A stretch of 64,000 bases of DNA from Azospirillum brasilense (GCF_008365405.1 NZ_QOKV01000023.1:29015-93014), one strand, 5' to 3'. Shown: positions 17,501 through 27,660, numbered from the stretch's first letter. Notes: generated by a model from the sequence alone, not told the origin. Made by a program: numbers and translations.

Positions 17501-17689
17501 TCAAGACGGTTTCTTGAAGAAGGCCTCCGCAGCGTTCTTCTGCGCCTCCTTGGCGGCGATGGCGGCACGGGCGCGGGCGATCTCGGCCTCCAGCCCGGCG
17601 ATGTAGTCCTTCAACTCCGCCACGCCCAACGCGGTCAGGTCCTTCAAGACCGGCTTGGCCTTGCGCGGCTCCAGCTCGTCGATGTCCAT
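17501..17689 (-). CDS. DUF1192 family small protein
   Basis: A 62-residue protein starting MDIDELEPRK, with a coiled-coil middle (ELKDYIAGLEAEIARARAAI) and a short tail ending FFKKPS; these are the hallmarks of DUF1192, a family of unknown function found almost only in alphaproteobacteria. The ATG at 17689 has GGAGGAG about eight bases upstream. It converges on the DUF2189 gene. Confidence 0.85.
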   Translation of the reverse strand: MDIDELEPRKAKPVLKDLTALGVAELKDYIAGLEAEIARARAAIAAKEAQKNAAEAFFKKPS

Positions 17690-17900
17690 AGGGCTTCTCC
17701 TCCCGTATCCGCGCATCCCTGCCCCGCGCCGTCCGCTTCCCGCCCGTCGGAAAGGCCGGCGGGGCGTGCTTGTCAGCGCCGGTGCGGAATTCTAACTTTG
17801 GACGCCTGCGGACACAAACGGCCCGGCCGCCTGGATTGCAGATGACCGGATCGGCGCCGGATCGGTGGACACCGCATCAACGAGGAATGGGGAAGACACC

Positions 17901-18908
17901 ATGGGCATCGCCCTGCCGGACAGCATGACCTGCGTGGAGATTTCGCAACCCGGCGGCCCGGAGGTCCTGCGCACCGTGCAGCGCCCCGCCCCGGTGCCCG
18001 GCCCCGGCGAGGTGCTGGTGGCGGTGGAGGCGGCGGGCGTCAACCGTCCGGACATGCTGCAGCGCCAGGGCCGCTACGACCCGCCGCCGGGCGCCTCCGA
18101 CCTGCCCGGCCTGGAGATCGCCGGGCGCGTCGTCGCCCTGGGTGAAGGGGTGATGGATTGGGCGGCCGACGACGCGGTCTGCGCCCTGATCGCCGGCGGC
18201 GGCTATGCCCAGTATTGCGTGGTCCCGGCGCCGCAGCTCCTGCCCGTGCCGAAGGGCTATGGCATGGTCGAGGCCGCCGCCGTCCCGGAGACCTTCTTCA
18301 CCGTCTGGACCAACGTGTTCGAGCGCGGCGCGCTGAAGCCCGGCGAGACGCTGCTGGTCCATGGCGGGTCCAGCGGCATCGGCACCACGGCGATCCAGCT
18401 TGCCAAGGCCTTCGGCTCACGAGTCTTCACCACCGCCGGCAGCGCCGAGAAGTGCCGCGCCTGCGAGGAACTCGGCGCCGACCGCGCCATCGACTACAAG
18501 ACCGAGGACTTCGCCGCGGTCATCCAGAAGGAGACCGGCGGGCGCGGCGTCGACGTGGTGCTGGACATGGTCGGCGGCGACTACATCGCCCGCGACATCG
18601 GCATCATGGCTCCGGACGGGCGGCACGTCTCCATCGCCTTCCTCCAGGGGCCGAAGGTCTCCATCAACATGTTCCCGGTGATGACCAAGCGCCTGACCCT
18701 CACCGGCTCCACCCTGCGCGCCCGCTCGGTCGAGGAGAAGGGCCGCATGGCCGCCGCCCTGCGCGAGAAGGTCTGGCCGCTGCTGGAAGGCGGCACGGTC
18801 AAGCCGGTGATCCACAAGGTCTTCACGCTGGAGCAGGCGGCCGAGGCGCACGCTCTGATGGAATCCAGCGCGCACATCGGCAAGATCGTCATGACGGTTG
18901 GCGGCTGA
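17901..18908 (+). CDS. NAD(P)H quinone oxidoreductase (PIG3-type, MDR superfamily)
   Basis: A 335-residue zinc-free medium-chain dehydrogenase/reductase similar to TP53I3/PIG3 quinone oxidoreductases, which reduce quinones with NADPH in the cytosol. GVNRPDMLQRQGRYDPPPG near residue 45 and the nucleotide-binding motif VHGGSSGIGTTAIQLAK near 150 are diagnostic. Start MGIALPD at 17901 has GGGGAAG upstream; an upstream in-frame start lacks such a site. A monocistronic unit, divergent from the DUF1192 gene. The physiological substrate is unknown. Confidence 0.9.
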   Translation: MGIALPDSMTCVEISQPGGPEVLRTVQRPAPVPGPGEVLVAVEAAGVNRPDMLQRQGRYDPPPGASDLPGLEIAGRVVALGEGVMDWAADDAVCALIAGGGYAQYCVVPAPQLLPVPKGYGMVEAAAVPETFFTVWTNVFERGALKPGETLLVHGGSSGIGTTAIQLAKAFGSRVFTTAGSAEKCRACEELGADRAIDYKTEDFAAVIQKETGGRGVDVVLDMVGGDYIARDIGIMAPDGRHVSIAFLQGPKVSINMFPVMTKRLTLTGSTLRARSVEEKGRMAAALREKVWPLLEGGTVKPVIHKVFTLEQAAEAHALMESSAHIGKIVMTVGG

Positions 18909-18942
18909 CCGTCGCCGCACCCGCGAACCGTTGGATTGCGAA

Positions 18943-18988
18943 GGGAGTTCCCCGGTTTCACAGCCGGGAATTCCCATTCAAGCAATTT
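18943..18988 (+). terminator. Putative terminator after the quinone oxidoreductase
   Basis: GGGAGTTCCCCGG (18943-18955) and CCGGGAATTCCC (18964-18975) form an imperfect inverted repeat, followed by a T-run near 18985. The rest of the 308-bp stretch from 18909 to 19216 shows no gene; it presumably holds the promoter of the TrcR-like gene. Confidence 0.45.
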
Positions 18989-19216
18989 TTTCGCTTCATT
19001 CTTGTTCCCGGACAGCCGGGTGGGCTTGCTAAAGCGCGCCAAGACGGTTAGCAGAGGGATCGGTGTCCGGGTTTTCCCGGCCGCCTGCCCGAGCACGCTT
19101 ACATCGACCGGTTCCGGCCCTATATGGAGGGCGAAGCTCGGGACCATCCGGTAAAGTATGGCCGATCGCGCCACCCGCCAGCGGGTGCGGTCGGGTTGGA
19201 GTTGTCAGGAGGGACG

Positions 19217-19834
19217 ATGGCACTGCCCTTGATGCCGAAAGCGACGGCCGTCTGGCTGGTCGAGAACACATCCTTGACCTTCGAGCAGATCGCCGCCTTC
19301 TGCGGCCTGCATTCCCTGGAGGTCCAGGCCATCGCCGATGGCGAGGTGGCGGTCGGCATGGTCGGGCTGGACCCGGTGGCCAACGGTCAGTTGACCAAGG
19401 GCGAGATCGAACGCTGCGAGCGCAACCAGGATCTGCGCCTGAAGCTGCTGGTCCCCGACCTGCCGCTGCCGGCGGCGCGGTCCAAGGGGCCGCGCTACAC
19501 CCCGATCACCAAGCGCGGCGACAAGCCGGACGCCATTGCCTGGCTGCTGAAGCACCATCCGGAGCTGTCGGACGCCCAGCTCTGCCGCCTGATCGGCACG
19601 ACCAAGCCGACCATCGCGGCGGTCCGCGACCGCACGCACTGGAACGCCCCGAACATCAAGCCGCGCAACCCGGTGCTGCTCGGCCTGTGCACCCAGCGCG
19701 AGCTGGAGGAGGCGCTGGCCCTAGCCGTCCGTCGCGGCGGCGTCCCGCTGTCGCAAGAGGAGCGCGAGGCCCAGGACGGCGAAGACGGCTACGGCGACGA
19801 GTCGCCCTATTCGGAGCAGGAAGAGGCGCGCTGA
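19217..19834 (+). CDS. DUF1013 family cell-cycle transcriptional regulator (TrcR-like)
   Basis: A 205-residue protein of the alphaproteobacterial DUF1013 family, named TrcR in some species, described as a cell-cycle transcription regulator. The helix-turn-helix-like segments SLTFEQIAAFCGLHSLEVQAI (residues 18 on) and SDAQLCRLIGTTKPTIAAVR are visible, with an acidic C-terminal tail. ATG 19217 has AGGAGG four bases upstream. A near-perfect terminator follows the stop. Family membership is clear; the regulon is not known from sequence. Confidence 0.85.
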   Translation: MALPLMPKATAVWLVENTSLTFEQIAAFCGLHSLEVQAIADGEVAVGMVGLDPVANGQLTKGEIERCERNQDLRLKLLVPDLPLPAARSKGPRYTPITKRGDKPDAIAWLLKHHPELSDAQLCRLIGTTKPTIAAVRDRTHWNAPNIKPRNPVLLGLCTQRELEEALALAVRRGGVPLSQEEREAQDGEDGYGDESPYSEQEEAR

Positions 19835-19847
19835 CGCCGCCTTCCCG

Positions 19848-19879
19848 GCCCCTCTCCCCCGGCGGGAGGGGGGCTTTTT
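19848..19879 (+). terminator. Rho-independent terminator after the DUF1013 gene
   Basis: GCCCCTCTCCC (from 19848) pairs with GGGAGGGGGGC (ending 19874) with a single mismatch and is followed by TTTTT at 19875-19879. It separates the DUF1013 gene from ubiX. Confidence 0.8.
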
Positions 19880-19990
19880 GCTTTTATGCGCCGGGTGCGG
19901 CCCGTCCCTCCGCCCCCGGCGCCGGGCCCGTGAAGGGGTCCATAAGACCGCGCTCTGGACGACGCCCGGCCCGCACGCTACTTCTTCGGC

Positions 19991-20584
19991 ATGACTGCAC
20001 CCTCCCGTCTTGTCGTCGGCATCAGCGGAGCCTCGGGCGTGATCCTGGGCATCCGGCTGCTGTCCGTGCTGCGCCGGATCGGCGTCGAATCGCACCTCGT
20101 CGTCAGCCGCTCCGCCGAGGTCACCCTGGCCCATGAAACGGACATGAAGGTAGCGGAGCTGCGCGCTCTGGCCGACGTGTCCTACGCCGCCGCCGACATC
20201 GGCGCGGCCATCGCCAGCGGCAGCTTCCGCGCCATGGGCATGATCGTCGCCCCCTGCTCCGTCCGCACGATGAGCGAGATCGCCACGGGCGTGACCTCCA
20301 CCCTGCTGACCCGCGCCGCCGACGTCACGCTGAAGGAGCGCCGCCCGCTGGTGCTGATGGTGCGCGAGACGCCGCTGCATCTGGGGCACCTGCGCACGAT
20401 GACCCAATTGGCCGAGATGGGCGCGGTGATCGCCCCGCCGGTCCCCGCCTTCTACAGCCGCCCGCAGACCATCGACGATCTGGTGGACCACGCCGTTGGG
20501 CGGGCGCTCGACCTGTTCGGGCTGGACGCGGGCATCGTCCGCCGCTGGGGCGAGCCGGCGCCTGCGGAGGTTCTGGAAACATGA
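19991..20584 (+). CDS. ubiX: Flavin prenyltransferase UbiX
   Basis: Makes prenylated FMN from FMN and dimethylallyl phosphate, the cofactor of the UbiD decarboxylase in ubiquinone biosynthesis. The 197-residue length is standard. The FMN-binding N-terminus VVGISGASGVILGIRLL, the SFRAMGMIVAPCSVRTMSEI loop and the basic RRPLVLMVRETPLHLGHL segment are characteristic. The start is ATG 19991. The gene is 57 bp upstream of a carbonic anhydrase; no ubiD is present in the window. Confidence 0.94.
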   Translation: MTAPSRLVVGISGASGVILGIRLLSVLRRIGVESHLVVSRSAEVTLAHETDMKVAELRALADVSYAAADIGAAIASGSFRAMGMIVAPCSVRTMSEIATGVTSTLLTRAADVTLKERRPLVLMVRETPLHLGHLRTMTQLAEMGAVIAPPVPAFYSRPQTIDDLVDHAVGRALDLFGLDAGIVRRWGEPAPAEVLET

Positions 20585-20641
20585 TCCGGCCTGGGCTATA
20601 CCGCATCCGCTAAATCCCGACCGTAGAGGGGTATCAGAACG

Positions 20642-21334
20642 ATGCCACACACCCGCGACCAGGACGTTCCGATTCGTCAGCTTCTCGCCGGGATGAAAGG
20701 TTTCCGCGCCCGCTACTACGAGCGCCGGCCCGACAGCATGCGCCAGCTCGTCGAGGAGGGGCAGAAGCCGAAGATCCTGATGATCGGCTGCTCCGACAGC
20801 CGCGTCGATCCGGCGCTGCTCACCCAGGCGGAGCCGGGCGAGATGTTCGTCGTCCGCAACGTCGCCAACCTCGTCCCGCCCTACCAGCCGGACGGCAGCT
20901 ATCACGGCACCTCGGCGGCCATCGAATACGCGGTGCGGGTGCTTCAGGTCAGCCACGTCATCGTCCTGGGCCACGCCCTGTGCGGCGGCATCCAGGGGCT
21001 GATCCGCCTGCGCAAGGGCGAGCCGGACCAGAACGACTTCGTGTCGCCCTGGGTGTCCATCGCCAGCGCGGCGCTCGATCCCTACATCCCGCCCGCCCAA
21101 GGGGAGACCGACGAGGAGCGGCGCAAAGCCGAGTTCGAGCGCCTTCAGCAGAAGCCCGACGTGATCGAGCGCGCCGCCGTTCGCACCTCGGTCGACAACC
21201 TGATGACCTTCCCCTTCGTCCGCGAGCGGGTGGAGGCCGGGACGCTGGAACTGCACGGCTGGTGGTTCGACTTGGACAGCGGCGATTTGTGGGCCATCAA
21301 CTCCCAGACCAAGATGTTCGAGCCGGTCGATTGA
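20642..21334 (+). CDS. Beta-class carbonic anhydrase
   Basis: A 230-residue zinc enzyme that interconverts CO2 and bicarbonate in the cytosol. The zinc ligands and catalytic dyad appear in MIGCSDSRVDP (Cys, Asp, Arg, about residues 49-56) and GHALCGG (His, Cys, about 111-116). The length and the VVRNVANLVPPY segment are typical of beta-CA clade B. Start MPHTRDQ at 20642. It follows ubiX closely and may be co-transcribed with it. Confidence 0.94.
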   Translation: MPHTRDQDVPIRQLLAGMKGFRARYYERRPDSMRQLVEEGQKPKILMIGCSDSRVDPALLTQAEPGEMFVVRNVANLVPPYQPDGSYHGTSAAIEYAVRVLQVSHVIVLGHALCGGIQGLIRLRKGEPDQNDFVSPWVSIASAALDPYIPPAQGETDEERRKAEFERLQQKPDVIERAAVRTSVDNLMTFPFVRERVEAGTLELHGWWFDLDSGDLWAINSQTKMFEPVD

Positions 21335-21491
21335 GGCCGGTCGATTGAAGGTGCCGGGTGGGCGAAAGCTGCCCAGCGGACGGTGATAAGCCAAGTCCGC
21401 CGGGAAATTTCTGCCCATCCCTTGATTCCGCGGCCTGAACAAATCCCTCCGCTGCCATGGAAGAAGGTTGTTTCAGCGGCTCCCCGCCTTC

Positions 21492-21507
21492 TGGCACGAC
21501 GGTTGCA
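21492..21507 (+). promoter_or_regulatory. Sigma-54 (-24/-12) promoter of flgE
   Basis: TGGCACG (21492-21498), a 4-nt spacer and TTGCA (21503-21507) match the sigma-54 consensus TGGCACG-N4-TTGCW exactly. It lies 59 bp before the flgE ATG, the expected place for a promoter. Sigma-54 control of flagellar hook genes is established in several proteobacteria; activation here by an FlbD/FleQ-like enhancer protein is inferred. Confidence 0.88.
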
Positions 21508-21565
21508 GTTTCCTGTTCGGCGCGTTCCGGCGGACGCGCGTCGACGGGAATGAGGCGGCCGGACC

Positions 21566-22936
21566 ATGGGCATCACCACGATCTTCAACAATGGCGTTCT
21601 CGGGCTGACGGCGCAGAACCGCGCCCTGGGCACCATTTCGAACAACATCGCGAACGCCTCAACGTCCGGCTTCAAGGCGTCGGAAACCCAGTTTGCCGAC
21701 TTCGTGCTGGGCGACCGCACCGGCAACAAGGACCCCGGCAACGGTGTGCGTGCCTTCGAGCGTCTGGACCACAGCGGCGGCACCGTCACCCAGACCGGCG
21801 TCACCACCAACGCGGCCATCGTCGGCAACGGCTTCTTCCTCGTCCAGGATCTGGATGCCCAGACCGGCACGACCGCGACCGCCACCCGGACGAGCGACGA
21901 TTCGGTCTTCCTGACGCGGTCCGGCGACTTCTCTCCCGACAAGGAGGGCCGTCTGGTGAACGGCGCCGGCAAGGCGCTGATGGGGTTCAAGCTCGACCCT
22001 GCCAGCGGCACCGGCTCCTTCGGCAGCCTGAGCAGCATGACTCCGGTCTCGCTGAGCGGGTTGCAGGACTACCGCGAAGCCTCGACCCAGGCGTCGCTGA
22101 ATCTCAACCTGCCCTACGACCAGGAGCCGGTGACCGGTCCGATCACCACGGCGAACACCACCGGCGTCGTTCTGAACATGGTGGACAAGAACGGCGCCGA
22201 CGGGGCGATGGCCCTGCGGTTCGTGAAGACCGGGCAGGCGGAGGACGGCACCTCGACGTGGCAGGTCTTCAACGCCGGCGTCATCGGCGCCGACGGCAAA
22301 CCGGTGGGCAACGGCAACGTGAACGACCCCACCACCTGGCAATCGCTCGGCACGCTGAACTTCGCCCGCAACGGCACGCTGACCGGCGGCCCCACCGGCA
22401 GCCCGGCGACCCTGACCCTGAATCCCGGCGGCGACTTCGCCCAGACGACGTTGGATCTCGGTTCCTACGGGAAGATGACCAACTCCATCACCACCATCGC
22501 CGGCATGGATCTGGGAATCGTCCAGGGCAACAACGGCATCCGCGCCGGCACCTATCAGGGGGCGGAGCTGACCGAGGACGGCTTCGTCGCCGCCAACTTC
22601 CAGGGCGGTAAGCAGCGCTATATCTACCGCATCCCCGACGCGACGGTGATCAACCCGACCGATCTGGAAAGCGTGTCCGGCACCATGTTCCGGACCAGCG
22701 CCAATTCGGGCGCCATCCGCCTGAACTCCTTCGGCAACCTGACCAACGAGACCGGCACCAGCGCGCCGAAGACCGTCGGGGCGTCGCTGAGCACGGCCAG
22801 CGTCGAGGGCTCCAACGTCAAGATCGAGGAGCAGTTCACCACGCTGATCCAGGCGCAGCGCACCTACTCCGCCGCCTCCAAGCTGGTGTCCACCGCCGAC
22901 GAGATGACCACGACGACGATCACGCTCAAGTCGTAA
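21566..22936 (+). CDS. flgE: Flagellar hook protein FlgE
   Basis: Structural protein of the flagellar hook, exported by the flagellar type III system. The 456-residue chain has the rod/hook N-terminus (NGVLGLTAQNRALGTISNNI and ANASTSGFKAS), a central variable region and the C-terminal EEQFTTLIQAQRTYSAASKL heptad helix. No other flagellar structural gene is in the window. A perfect sigma-54 promoter precedes it. The 3' end overlaps the convergent TPR glycosyltransferase gene by 11 bp. Whether it serves the polar or a lateral flagellum cannot be told. Confidence 0.94.
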   Translation: MGITTIFNNGVLGLTAQNRALGTISNNIANASTSGFKASETQFADFVLGDRTGNKDPGNGVRAFERLDHSGGTVTQTGVTTNAAIVGNGFFLVQDLDAQTGTTATATRTSDDSVFLTRSGDFSPDKEGRLVNGAGKALMGFKLDPASGTGSFGSLSSMTPVSLSGLQDYREASTQASLNLNLPYDQEPVTGPITTANTTGVVLNMVDKNGADGAMALRFVKTGQAEDGTSTWQVFNAGVIGADGKPVGNGNVNDPTTWQSLGTLNFARNGTLTGGPTGSPATLTLNPGGDFAQTTLDLGSYGKMTNSITTIAGMDLGIVQGNNGIRAGTYQGAELTEDGFVAANFQGGKQRYIYRIPDATVINPTDLESVSGTMFRTSANSGAIRLNSFGNLTNETGTSAPKTVGASLSTASVEGSNVKIEEQFTTLIQAQRTYSAASKLVSTADEMTTTTITLKS

Positions 22937-24692
22937 GAGCCGCGGCACGCAGCGCATCGGCGACGCGGCCGGCCACCTCCGCCCAGTCGCCGACGCGCGT
23001 CTGGCGGAACAGCCGGGCGGACGGATACCAGGGGCTGTTGTCCCGCCCCAGCAGCCAGCGCCAGTCCGGCGAGAACGGCAGAACCACCCAGACCGGCACC
23101 CCCAGCGCCCCGGCCAGATGCGCCGGCCCGGTGCAGGAGGAGATCACGAGGTCGAGATTGGCCATGATCGCGGCGGTGTCGGCGAAATCGGCGATGTCCG
23201 GCCCAAGGTCCGTGAAGGACGGCGGCATGTCCCCCCGCTCCAGATCCTCCCGTCCCGGTCCCTTCTGAAGCCCGTAGAAGCGCACGCCCGGCACATCCAG
23301 AACGGGCCGCAGCCCGGCCAGCCGGGGCGAACGCAGCGCGTCGCCGGGAAAGCGTGGGTTTCCCGCCCAGACCAGCCCAACCCGCAGCCCCTGCCCATCC
23401 GCCAGCCGACCGCTCCAGGCGGCGGCGCGTTGCGGGTCGGGGCGCAGATAGGGCACGGCAGCGGGCACGTCGTCCAGCTTCGTGCCGAAGGCGCGCGGCA
23501 AGCTCATCAGCGGGCATTCCAGATCGAAATCCGGAAGCGGGTCGCCGCGGGCGATCAGCCGCTCCACCCCCGGCAGACCCGACAGGACGCTCATCAAGGG
23601 CCGTTGAACCTCCAGGATCACCCGCGCCCCGCGCCCCGCCACCAACGGGACGTAGCGGACGAACTGCAGGGTGTCGCCCAACCCCTGCTCGGCGTAGAGC
23701 AGGATGGTGCGCCCGGCGATGTCGCCGCCGGTCCAGGTGGGCTGGGCGAAGCGGCGCCAGGGTGGTTCCGCCCGTGCGTCGTGGCGGCGCCAGTCGAACT
23801 CCGGCCAGCCACCCTCGCAATCCCCGGCCAGCAGCCGGGCGAAGCCGCGGTTCCAGCGCATCCCGGCGTCACCGGGGCGCGCCTCCAGCACCCGGTCGAA
23901 GTCGGCCAGAGCCTCCATCGGCCGGGCCATGGCGAGCAGCGCACCACCGCGCGCCGCCCACAGGGACGGGCCGGAAAAGCCGTGCCTCTCGGCCGTGGCA
24001 AAGGCCTCCAGCGCCTCGTCGAAGCGGCCCTGCCCGGCGAGCAGCGACCCCAGATTTCCCCACGCCGCGCCATAGCCGCGGGCGAGGTCCAGCGCCCCCC
24101 GGTAGGCGGCCTCCGCCTCGTCCCAGCGCTTCTGCGCCGTACAGGCGGAGCCGAGCATCATCAGGGCCGCCGGCGACCCCGGCGCCAGCGCGGCGGCACG
24201 ACGGGCGGCGCGCTCCGCCTCCTCCGCCCGCTGTCCGGCCAGGGCCGTTTCGGCGAGGTTCACCAAGGCTTCCGCCGAGGCGGGGAGCAGCGCCAGCGCC
24301 CGCCGCGCCGAGCGGGCGGCCTCCGGCACCCGGTTCAGATCGCGCAGAGCGCCGGCCCGGCTGGCGTGGGCGTCGGCCAGCAACGGGTCCAGCCGCAGGG
24401 CGCGGGCATAGCCGGCCTCCGCCCCCGCCGCGTCACCCATGGTCTGAAGCGCGCCAGCCAAATTCGATTGCGCGCCCGCCGAGTCGGGGCGCAGCGCCAG
24501 CGACCGGCGGAGCAGGCGTTCCCCTTCCGCTGGACGGCCCGTCTGCGCGTGGAGCACGCCCAGGAACTGCGCGGCGTCGGGTTGTTCGGGGTCGGCCTCC
24601 AGAATTCGCCCATAGAGCGTCGCCGCCTCGGCCAGACGGCCTGACTGGTGATGGTCGATGGCGGCCAGAAGGGCCTCGATGATCGTCGCCAT
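22926..24692 (-). CDS. TPR-repeat glycosyltransferase-like protein
   Basis: A 588-residue protein: about nine tetratricopeptide repeats over residues 1-310, then a GT-B-like domain. The C-terminal motif LVISSCTGPAHLAGALGVPV and the following PDWRW are typical of bacterial TPR proteins with a family-9/41-like glycosyltransferase tail, several of which sit beside flagellar genes and are suspected in flagellin glycosylation. The convergent neighbour flgE fits that idea, but no target is shown. The ATG at 24692 begins MATIIEALL; the Shine-Dalgarno site is weak. Confidence 0.85.
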   Translation of the reverse strand: MATIIEALLAAIDHHQSGRLAEAATLYGRILEADPEQPDAAQFLGVLHAQTGRPAEGERLLRRSLALRPDSAGAQSNLAGALQTMGDAAGAEAGYARALRLDPLLADAHASRAGALRDLNRVPEAARSARRALALLPASAEALVNLAETALAGQRAEEAERAARRAAALAPGSPAALMMLGSACTAQKRWDEAEAAYRGALDLARGYGAAWGNLGSLLAGQGRFDEALEAFATAERHGFSGPSLWAARGGALLAMARPMEALADFDRVLEARPGDAGMRWNRGFARLLAGDCEGGWPEFDWRRHDARAEPPWRRFAQPTWTGGDIAGRTILLYAEQGLGDTLQFVRYVPLVAGRGARVILEVQRPLMSVLSGLPGVERLIARGDPLPDFDLECPLMSLPRAFGTKLDDVPAAVPYLRPDPQRAAAWSGRLADGQGLRVGLVWAGNPRFPGDALRSPRLAGLRPVLDVPGVRFYGLQKGPGREDLERGDMPPSFTDLGPDIADFADTAAIMANLDLVISSCTGPAHLAGALGVPVWVVLPFSPDWRWLLGRDNSPWYPSARLFRQTRVGDWAEVAGRVADALRAAALTT

Positions 24693-24890
24693 GGGAGGTG
24701 CCCGAGGGTGTGAGGGGTACCGGAGGCCGGTGAAACAGGCGGGGTCGCTGACGGATTGGTCACAAGTCCTGCCGTTCCCGCAACCCACCCACGAGAAGCC
24801 CTGCGTTGCATTTCACTTTTGCTAAAATTATGCTGCATTCATCGCCCCGAAGCATACCGGGGTATTCAGCGCGAGGACCAAGTCCCGCCC

Positions 24891-25301
24891 ATGAAAAGCA
24901 CCTTGCCGATGAAAAGCACCGTGAACATCTGCGCGCTCGCCTTGACCTGTGCCCTCGTCCCGGCGGTCCTGACCGTGGAACCGGCCGCGGCCAGCGACAA
25001 GCCCGCCGGCGGCGGCTGCCCGTGGGCGCAGGATGTCAAGCTGGACCTCAACGGCAAGACCCTCACGCTGAACCAGGAGGCCTTCGCCACGAAGGGGGAG
25101 CCGCTGGACCTCGAGGGCTATCAGATCTTCCCGCTGCTCGACCAGTTGAAACTGCGCATCCTCGGCCCGCGCGGCCAGGAGTGGGAAGCCGGACTGACCC
25201 GCCTGTCCGGCGGCAAGCGCTGCCAGGCCTTCTACGTCGGCAAGCCCTTCCAGGTGTCCGACGAGACGGGCGACCGCAACAGCCTCATCCTGGTCCGCTG
25301 A
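24891..25301 (+). CDS. Secreted hypothetical protein with duplicated start region
   Basis: A 136-residue protein not assigned to a family. It has an N-terminal Sec signal peptide (basic start, hydrophobic core ICALALTCALVPAVLTV, cleavage likely after PAAA), leaving a small exported domain with two cysteines (GGCPW and GKRCQAF) that could form a disulfide. The first 12 bases of the gene, ATGAAAAGCACC, recur in frame 18 bases later, so either ATG (24891 or 24909) could serve. It converges on the GNAT gene with a 17-bp overlap. Confidence 0.7.
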   Translation: MKSTLPMKSTVNICALALTCALVPAVLTVEPAAASDKPAGGGCPWAQDVKLDLNGKTLTLNQEAFATKGEPLDLEGYQIFPLLDQLKLRILGPRGQEWEAGLTRLSGGKRCQAFYVGKPFQVSDETGDRNSLILVR

Positions 25302-25872
25302 CACCCGCGCTGATTCCATCCCGCCAGCGGTCGCGCCCGATGCGGTAGAGGACATGCCGCTTCAGGCGGTGACCGTCGGGAACGCGGGGGTGGTCGAAGT
25401 CGGCCGCCGCGTCGCGCTCCATCCCCAGCCGCTCCATGACCCGCCGCGACCGCCGGTTCGCCGGCACGGTGAAGGCCACGATCTCGTCGAGACCGACCGC
25501 ACCGAACCCGTGGGCCAGCGCCAGCGCGGCGGCCTCGGTCGCCAGCCCCTGCCCCCAATGGTCGGGGTCGAGCCGCCACCCCACCTCCACGGCGGGGGCG
25601 AAGGGCGCCTCCCACGTCACGCGGGCCAGCCCGACGAAGCCGATGAAGGGGCTGTGGCCGGGTCGCTCCACCGCCCAGAAGCCGAAGCCATGCCGGTCGA
25701 AATGCTCGCCGATGCGCCGGATCACCGCATCGCTGGCCGCGCGGTCGGGAAGCGGCAGCAGATGCTCCATCACCGCGGGATTTTGCGACAGCGCGTGAAA
25801 GGCGTCGGCGTCCCCGCCGCGCCAAGGACGCAGGATCAGACGGGAAGAGGTGAGGGTGACAAGCGGCGCCAT
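25285..25872 (-). CDS. GNAT family N-acetyltransferase (RimJ/RimL-like)
   Basis: A 195-residue acetyltransferase of the RimJ-like branch (Acetyltransf_3), which often acetylates the N-terminus of proteins or small amines. The opening LTSSRLILRPWRGGDADAF, the beta-strand VEVGWRLDPDHWGQGLATEA (acetyl-CoA loop) and NRRSRRVMERLGM are all characteristic. It lies 13 bp downstream of the TIGR02444 gene in a leftward run that includes phosphofructokinase. Substrate unknown. Confidence 0.88.
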   Translation of the reverse strand: MAPLVTLTSSRLILRPWRGGDADAFHALSQNPAVMEHLLPLPDRAASDAVIRRIGEHFDRHGFGFWAVERPGHSPFIGFVGLARVTWEAPFAPAVEVGWRLDPDHWGQGLATEAAALALAHGFGAVGLDEIVAFTVPANRRSRRVMERLGMERDAAADFDHPRVPDGHRLKRHVLYRIGRDRWRDGISAGVSGPG

Positions 25873-25885
25873 CGCACCGGTTCCG

Positions 25886-26344
25886 TCAGGGCTCGGGCGG
25901 CGTGCCGAGCGCCGCCAGCAGCGTCATCAGCGCCGGGTCGCCCTCCGGCACCAGCCGGTAGAGGTTGGCCGCGGCCAGCGCGACGCCGCCCCCCGGCCTG
26001 GGCGTGAGCCCGGACAAGGCGAAGAGGCGGTTCTGCTGGACGCGCTCCGCCTCCAACTCCGTGGCCTTCAGGCGTCGGTAGAGGGCGTCGTCCTCCCCCT
26101 TCGCCCGGCGGCGGACGGCGCGCAACGGGCGGACCACCTCGGCCCGCCAGGGGGCGACCGCGGAGTCGATCCGCGCCAGCTCCTCCACCGGCAGGTCGGC
26201 GTTGCAGGCCATGCCCGCCCAGGCGGCGAACAGCAGAAGGTTCACGTCCTGGCCGAGCCGGTCCTGAAGGTCGAGGCAGGCGGCGGGCACGCCGGGCCGT
26301 CCGTAGACGGCGAGCGCGAAGTCCCAGAGCGGGTTTTCCGACAT
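25886..26344 (-). CDS. TIGR02444/DUF2390 family protein
   Basis: A 152-residue helical protein of the TIGR02444 family, unknown function. The start SENPLWDFALAVYGRPGV and the segment DVNLLLFAAW are strongly conserved in that family. It lies between phosphofructokinase (29 bp) and the GNAT gene (13 bp), probably in one leftward operon. Confidence 0.82.
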   Translation of the reverse strand: MSENPLWDFALAVYGRPGVPAACLDLQDRLGQDVNLLLFAAWAGMACNADLPVEELARIDSAVAPWRAEVVRPLRAVRRRAKGEDDALYRRLKATELEAERVQQNRLFALSGLTPRPGGGVALAAANLYRLVPEGDPALMTLLAALGTPPEP

Positions 26345-26373
26345 CGCCGCGCCTGCCTCCCCGAAGCCCCCGC

Positions 26374-27459
<1,086 letters not shown>

Positions 27460-27660
27460 GGAGACTGTCCCGTGTCGTCTGGAACCGCTGCGAAAGGTAG
27501 TCATACCAGAACGTTGCTCCACCGCAATGGTTCTGGTCCTCCGAGTATATTACATTCCGGCGACCGGATTATAACCCTGCGAAGAATGCGTGGTTTCGCA
27601 CTGCCGTTGCGGCGGAAATCTGGTATAGTCCCCGCCGCTCAGCCAGCGGGCCCCGCGCGT

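Noticed and set aside
27624..27629. TATAGT as a -10 box for the ydcH gene
   Set aside because: The only TTG-type -35 candidate is 11 bp upstream, too close for a sigma-70 promoter.
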